64,000 nt of DNA from Actinomadura rudentiformis. GTDB lineage: Bacteria; Actinomycetota; Actinomycetes; Streptosporangiales; Streptosporangiaceae. Below the pieces are notes generated by a model. It was given only the letters and a program-made list of their open reading frames with translations, ran no database searches and was not told the DNA's origin. Shown here one piece after another: positions 60,276-64,000 of the stretch (position 1 is its first letter; every line of letters begins with the position of its first letter). The position numbers and the translations under genes are program-made. The stretch covers positions 124,001 through 188,000 of the forward strand of contig NZ_WBMT01000024.1 in NCBI RefSeq assembly GCF_008923185.1, in the 5' to 3' direction.

Positions 60276-60310
60276 TCTTCAAACCGCAGATCCGTCTTCA
60301 AACCGCAGAT
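60273..60310. repeat. 19-bp direct repeat, two copies
   Basis: CCGTCTTCAAACCGCAGAT occurs twice head to tail directly after the hairpin (60273-60291 and 60292-60310). Confidence 0.9.
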
Positions 60311-60348
60311 TCGACCCGCGCCGGCAGGCAGGCACGGCGAGGTGACGG

Positions 60349-62742
60349 TTACGCCAGAGCCTCCAGGACCTGCGTTCGTACGCGGGAAAGGTCGTCGACG
60401 TCGGTGAGCGGGCGGCCTTCGGCGTCGACCACGTAGAAGACGTCCACCGCCTCGGCCCCCAGCGTGTCGACCTGGGCGGCGCGGACCTGGAGGCCGCACT
60501 CACCCAGGGCCTGGCCGATCCGCCACAGCAGCCCCGGCCGGTCGTGGGCGCGGACCTCCACCACGGTCGCCGTGCTGGAGGCGTCGTCGACGAACGACAC
60601 CCGCGGCGGCGGAACGGCCACGCCCGGCCTCGTCCGCACCGAGCGCGCCCGTTTCTCCAACCGGTCGGCGACGTTCAGGCGATCGGCGAGCATCCGCCTC
60701 AGGTCGGCCTCCAGAGCCGCGGGGTCCGGCGGCGTCCCGTACTCGGGCACCGCCGTGAAATCCAGCACCGCCGTCGTACGGGCCGCGTCCTCGCTCGGGC
60801 GAGGTGAGGAGTTGACCGTCCGGGCGGTGCGGACGGCCAGGCGGTGAAGGGCCAGCACGCCTGCGGCCTTCCAGAGAAGACCGACGCGGTCGGGGGCGGC
60901 GATGGTGATCCGGGAACCCGCGACGCGTACCGCGGCGCCGTCGTGGCGGGCCAAGGCCAGTTGTTCGGGCGGCAGGGCGGGCGCGGGCGGCGGTGTGCCA
61001 CCGGCGAGCGCGGCGATGGCCCGGCGGGCCAGCTGGGCCACGAGGCGGGCTTTCCAGGGCCCCCACGCGGCGGGTCCGGTCGCCTGGCCGTCGGCGATCG
61101 CGAGGGCGGCCAGAAGCTCGATGATCTCGCGTTCGCGGCCCGGTACCGCGGACACCGCCTTGATCACGGTCTCCACCGTGACGGGGTCGTCGAGGTCGCG
61201 GCGAGTGGCGGTCTCGGGGAGCAGCAGGTGATGCCGTACGAGGGTCTCCAGCACCTGGACGTCCCCCGGCGGGAAACCCAGCCGCGTGCCCATGTCGCGC
61301 GCGACGACCGCGCCGCTCTGCGAGTGGTCACCGGGCCAGCCCTTGCCGATGTCGTGCAGGAGCGCCCCGACGAGCAGCAGGTCGGGCCGGGCGACCTCGC
61401 GGGTGAGGGCGGCGGCGCGGGCCGCGGCCTCCACGAGGTGACGATCGACGGTGTACGTGTGGACGGGGTTGCGCTGCGGGCGGTTCCGCACCCGCTCCCA
61501 GTCCGGCAGGAGCCGTACGATCAGCCCGGCCTGGTCGAGGGCCTCCCACACGCCGATCGCCGCCGTACCCGCGCCCAGCAGCGACACCAGGGCGTCACGG
61601 GCGTCGGCGGGCCACGGCGTGGTGGGCAGCGCGGCGCGTTCGGCCAGCCGGTCCACCGTGGCGGGGGCGAGCGGCAGGTCCGACTGGGCCGCGGCCGCGG
61701 CCACGCGGAGCGCGAGTGCGGGGTCGTCCAGGTCGGCCCCGCGTGCGAGGACGACCTCGCCTTCCTGCTCGACGGCGCCGTCGCCGACAGGGGTGCGTTC
61801 GACGGTGGCCCGCCTGCCTGCCGCGTCCGTGCGGGGACGGATGGCGGGCGCGCGGCGCGGCGCGCAGAAACGATCCACGAGCCGCCACAGGTGGTCCTCG
61901 GCGTAGGTGATGGTGCGCGCCGCCTCGGCGATCGAACGGAGCAGCACGTTGGCGTCGAGCATGCCGAGTGCCTGGGCGACCGCCTCCTGCTCCTGGAGAA
62001 CCAGGCGGTCGGAGGTCCGGCCGGTGGTCTCATGCAGCGCGTGCCGGACGTCCAAGAGAAGATCGTGAGCGGCCCGTACGCGCCCGTCGGGGGCCGAGGC
62101 CACCCAGGACGCGGCGACGGCCTGCATGACGTGGACGTCGCGGAGGCCGCCGTGCGCCTCCTTGAGGTCGGGTTCGAGGAGGAACGCCAGTTCGCCCTGG
62201 GTCTCCCAGCGCTCCCGGCACATCTCGGCCAGCTCGGCCAGGCGCCGCCGGGCGTCGGCACGCCAGTCGGCGAGAACGGCGGCGCGCAGTTCGTCGACGA
62301 GCACTTGGTCGCCGGCGATCCGGCGCGCGGAGAGCAGCCCCAGCGCGGCCTTCATGTCGGTGCGCGCGACGGTGCGCGCCTCATCGACCGTGCGCACGGA
62401 ATGGTCGAGCCGCATCCCCGAGTCCCAGATGGGGTACCAGACGCGATCGGCCACCTCGGCGACGTCCGGCCGCCCGCGGTGCAGCAGGACCAGATCGAGA
62501 TCACCGCCGGGGGTGAGCTCGCGGCGGCCGTGGCTGCCGACCGCGATCAACGCGACGGCGTCCCCCTGGCGATGGGCGAGATCGGCAGTCCTTGCCTGAG
62601 CGGCGGTGGCCGGTCGGCCTTGGGCGCCCAGCAGACCGGTGAGCCATCGGTCGAGTTCGCCGGCGCGCGCTGCCCGCGCAGCCGCAAGGGCTGCGCGGGC
62701 TTCGTGGCGTTTTCCCCCGACCGTTCCGTGAGCGAGGACCAC
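60349..62742 (-). CDS. glnD: PII uridylyltransferase/uridylyl-removing enzyme GlnD
   Basis: The protein has 797 residues, a little shorter than the enterobacterial form. Nucleotidyltransferase site GSHGRRELTPGGDLDLVLL; HD domain LLHDIGKGWPGDHSQ; two ACT domains near the C-terminus (APDRVGLLWKAAG; AHDRPGLLWRIGQ). It modifies PII in response to nitrogen state (in actinomycetes, often adenylylates). It lies 9 bp after glnB. Confidence 0.95.
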   Translation of the reverse strand: MVLAHGTVGGKRHEARAALAAARAARAGELDRWLTGLLGAQGRPATAAQARTADLAHRQGDAVALIAVGSHGRRELTPGGDLDLVLLHRGRPDVAEVADRVWYPIWDSGMRLDHSVRTVDEARTVARTDMKAALGLLSARRIAGDQVLVDELRAAVLADWRADARRRLAELAEMCRERWETQGELAFLLEPDLKEAHGGLRDVHVMQAVAASWVASAPDGRVRAAHDLLLDVRHALHETTGRTSDRLVLQEQEAVAQALGMLDANVLLRSIAEAARTITYAEDHLWRLVDRFCAPRRAPAIRPRTDAAGRRATVERTPVGDGAVEQEGEVVLARGADLDDPALALRVAAAAAQSDLPLAPATVDRLAERAALPTTPWPADARDALVSLLGAGTAAIGVWEALDQAGLIVRLLPDWERVRNRPQRNPVHTYTVDRHLVEAAARAAALTREVARPDLLLVGALLHDIGKGWPGDHSQSGAVVARDMGTRLGFPPGDVQVLETLVRHHLLLPETATRRDLDDPVTVETVIKAVSAVPGREREIIELLAALAIADGQATGPAAWGPWKARLVAQLARRAIAALAGGTPPPAPALPPEQLALARHDGAAVRVAGSRITIAAPDRVGLLWKAAGVLALHRLAVRTARTVNSSPRPSEDAARTTAVLDFTAVPEYGTPPDPAALEADLRRMLADRLNVADRLEKRARSVRTRPGVAVPPPRVSFVDDASSTATVVEVRAHDRPGLLWRIGQALGECGLQVRAAQVDTLGAEAVDVFYVVDAEGRPLTDVDDLSRVRTQVLEALA

Positions 62743-62751
62743 TCGTTCGCC

Positions 62752-63090
62752 CTACAGGGCTTCCGGGCCGGTCTCGCCGGTGCGGACGCGGACGACGGTC
62801 TCGACGGGCACCGCCCAGACCTTGCCGTCACCGATCTTGCCGGTCTGCGCGGCCTTGACGATGACGTCGATGATGTCATCGGCGTCCTCGGCGTCGACGA
62901 GGACCTCGACGCGGAGCTTGGGCACCAGGTCGACCTTGTACTCGGCGCCGCGGTAGACCTCGGTGTGGCCCTTCTGCCGGCCGTACCCGCTCGCCTCGCT
63001 GACGGTCAGGCCCTTGACCCCGAAGGTCTCCAGGGCCGCCTTCACCTCGTCGAGCTTGAACGGCTTGATGACCGCTGTGATCAGCTTCAC
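62752..63090 (-). CDS. glnB: Nitrogen regulatory protein PII
   Basis: The protein has 112 residues. The T-loop is GRQKGHTEVYRGAEYKVDL, with Tyr51 as the modified residue, and the B-loop contains TGKIGDGKVWAVPVE. It couples to amt through an ATGA overlap and precedes glnD, forming the usual amt-glnK-glnD unit. Confidence 0.97.
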   Translation of the reverse strand: MKLITAVIKPFKLDEVKAALETFGVKGLTVSEASGYGRQKGHTEVYRGAEYKVDLVPKLRVEVLVDAEDADDIIDVIVKAAQTGKIGDGKVWAVPVETVVRVRTGETGPEAL

Positions 63091-64000
63091 GCTTCCGCCT
63101 CCACCTTCTTCGCAGTGTTCTCAGCGACCTTTGCGGGCGCGGGGAGCGAGGCTCCGACACCGGCGTGCACGCTACCGAAGTCGTAGGCGGTCTCCGCGTG
63201 CGCGGTGCTGTCGATGCCGGCGACCTCGTCCTCCTCGCTGACGCGCAGGCCCATGACCAGGTCGAGGACCTTGGCGATGACGAACGTCACGATGAACGAG
63301 TAGGCCAGGGTCGCGCCGACCGCCGCCGCCTGCTTGCCGAGCAGGCCGATGCCGCCGCCGGCCAGCAGGCCGTCCGCGCCCGCGTCGTTGACCGCGGTGG
63401 TGCCGAGGACGCCGATCAGCAGGGCGCCGACGATGCCGCCGACCATGTGGACGCCGACCACGTCGAGCGAGTCGTCGAAGCCGAGCTTGTACTTGAGGCT
63501 CACGGCGAAGGCGCAGACCGCGCCGGCGACCAGGCCGAGGGCGAGGGCGCCGAGCGGCGTGACGAACGCGCACGCCGGGGTGATCGCGACCAGTCCGGCG
63601 ACCACGCCGGAGGCGATGCCCAGGGTCGTCGAGGAGCCGTGGCGCAGCTTCTCGACCACGATCCAGGCGAACGCGGCGGCGCAGGTGGCGACCAGGGTGT
63701 TGATGAAGGCGACCGCGGCCGTCGCGCCGGCGGAGAGCGCCGAGCCGGCGTTGAAGCCGAACCACCCGAACCACAGCAGACCGGCGCCCAGCAGCACGAA
63801 GGGCAGGTTGTGCGGCCGCATCGGGTCACGCGGCCAGCCCTTGCGCTTGCCGACCACGAGAACGAGCGCCAGGGCCGCGACACCGGCGTTGATGTGGACC
63901 ACGGTGCCACCGGCGAAGTCCAGCGCGCCCAGGTCGAAGAGCCATCCGGCCTTGCCGTTCTCTTCACCGTCCGACCACCACACCCAGTGCGCGATCGGCA
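63087..64000 (-). CDS. amt: Ammonium transporter (N-terminus outside window)
   Basis: About 304 C-terminal residues are present. AHWVWW, DFAGGTVVHINAGVAALAL, the conserved FGWFGFNAGSA, and GVHMVGGIVGALL are typical Amt pore segments. The C-terminal cytoplasmic tail would bind PII. The gene runs off the right edge. Confidence 0.96.
   Translation of the reverse strand, partial: PIAHWVWWSDGEENGKAGWLFDLGALDFAGGTVVHINAGVAALALVLVVGKRKGWPRDPMRPHNLPFVLLGAGLLWFGWFGFNAGSALSAGATAAVAFINTLVATCAAAFAWIVVEKLRHGSSTTLGIASGVVAGLVAITPACAFVTPLGALALGLVAGAVCAFAVSLKYKLGFDDSLDVVGVHMVGGIVGALLIGVLGTTAVNDAGADGLLAGGGIGLLGKQAAAVGATLAYSFIVTFVIAKVLDLVMGLRVSEEDEVAGIDSTAHAETAYDFGSVHAGVGASLPAPAKVAENTAKKVEAEA

Overview
The window is high-GC actinobacterial DNA with dense, translationally coupled genes. 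The conserved order rpsB-tsf-pyrH-frr-cdsA-rlmN, together with ffh-rpsP-KH-rimM-trmD-rplS-lepB-rnhB and amt-PII-glnD, points to a filamentous actinomycete. The gene repertoire looks like Streptosporangiales (Actinomadura-like), but that assignment is inference. No rRNA, tRNA or CRISPR array was seen.

Layout. (1) 1-3836: a vWA protein (cut by the window start), a zinc-ribbon FHA protein, a GlnX-like membrane sensor and a GlnH-like lipoprotein, resembling the mycobacterial GlnH/GlnX/PknG amino-acid sensing system. (2) 4.0-6.5 kb: a coiled-coil membrane-anchored protein, an unknown gene and a bacterial PH protein. (3) 6.5-14.5 kb: a polyamine uptake and catabolism operon (aldehyde dehydrogenase, PotA, PotD, PotB, PotC, FAD oxidase), divergent from an Lrp/AsnC regulator, with a perfect 13-bp inverted repeat between them. 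(4) 14.6-22.6 kb: small housekeeping and accessory genes (TacA-like antitoxin, HIT, an ABC pair, YwqG, a DivIVA-motif protein, a SUFU-like protein). (5) 20.2-27.1 kb: the rlmN...rpsB translation block. (6) 27.4-29.7 kb: LytM-like protein, XerC/D-type recombinase and YraN.

(7) 29,761-44,719: a roughly 15-kb integrative element sits inside comM (yifB), 20 codons from its start. Joining the flanks across a shared GACGT core restores an intact 513-residue ComM frame. The element carries a large serine integrase, an excisionase-like protein, an FtsK/TraB-type translocase with an SpdB-like protein, a P4-family primase/helicase, an HNH endonuclease and a terminase-small-subunit-like protein. It thus combines features of actinomycete conjugative elements and phage satellites. 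It also holds three unexplained DNA structures: a TGTCACG repeat cluster beside traB, a long inverted repeat in the 3' end of the primase gene, and a structured gap between HNH and terS.

(8) 44.7-54 kb: the rest of comM, dprA and DUF2469, then an insertion zone (a decayed IS5-family element, a duplicated-domain membrane protein, a 27-residue protein and a lipoprotein) that separates DUF2469 from rnhB, followed by two tandem signal peptidases. (9) 53.7-64 kb: rplS-trmD-rimM-KH-rpsP, ffh, an ECF sigma factor with a putative membrane partner, and glnD-glnB-amt (amt cut by the window end).
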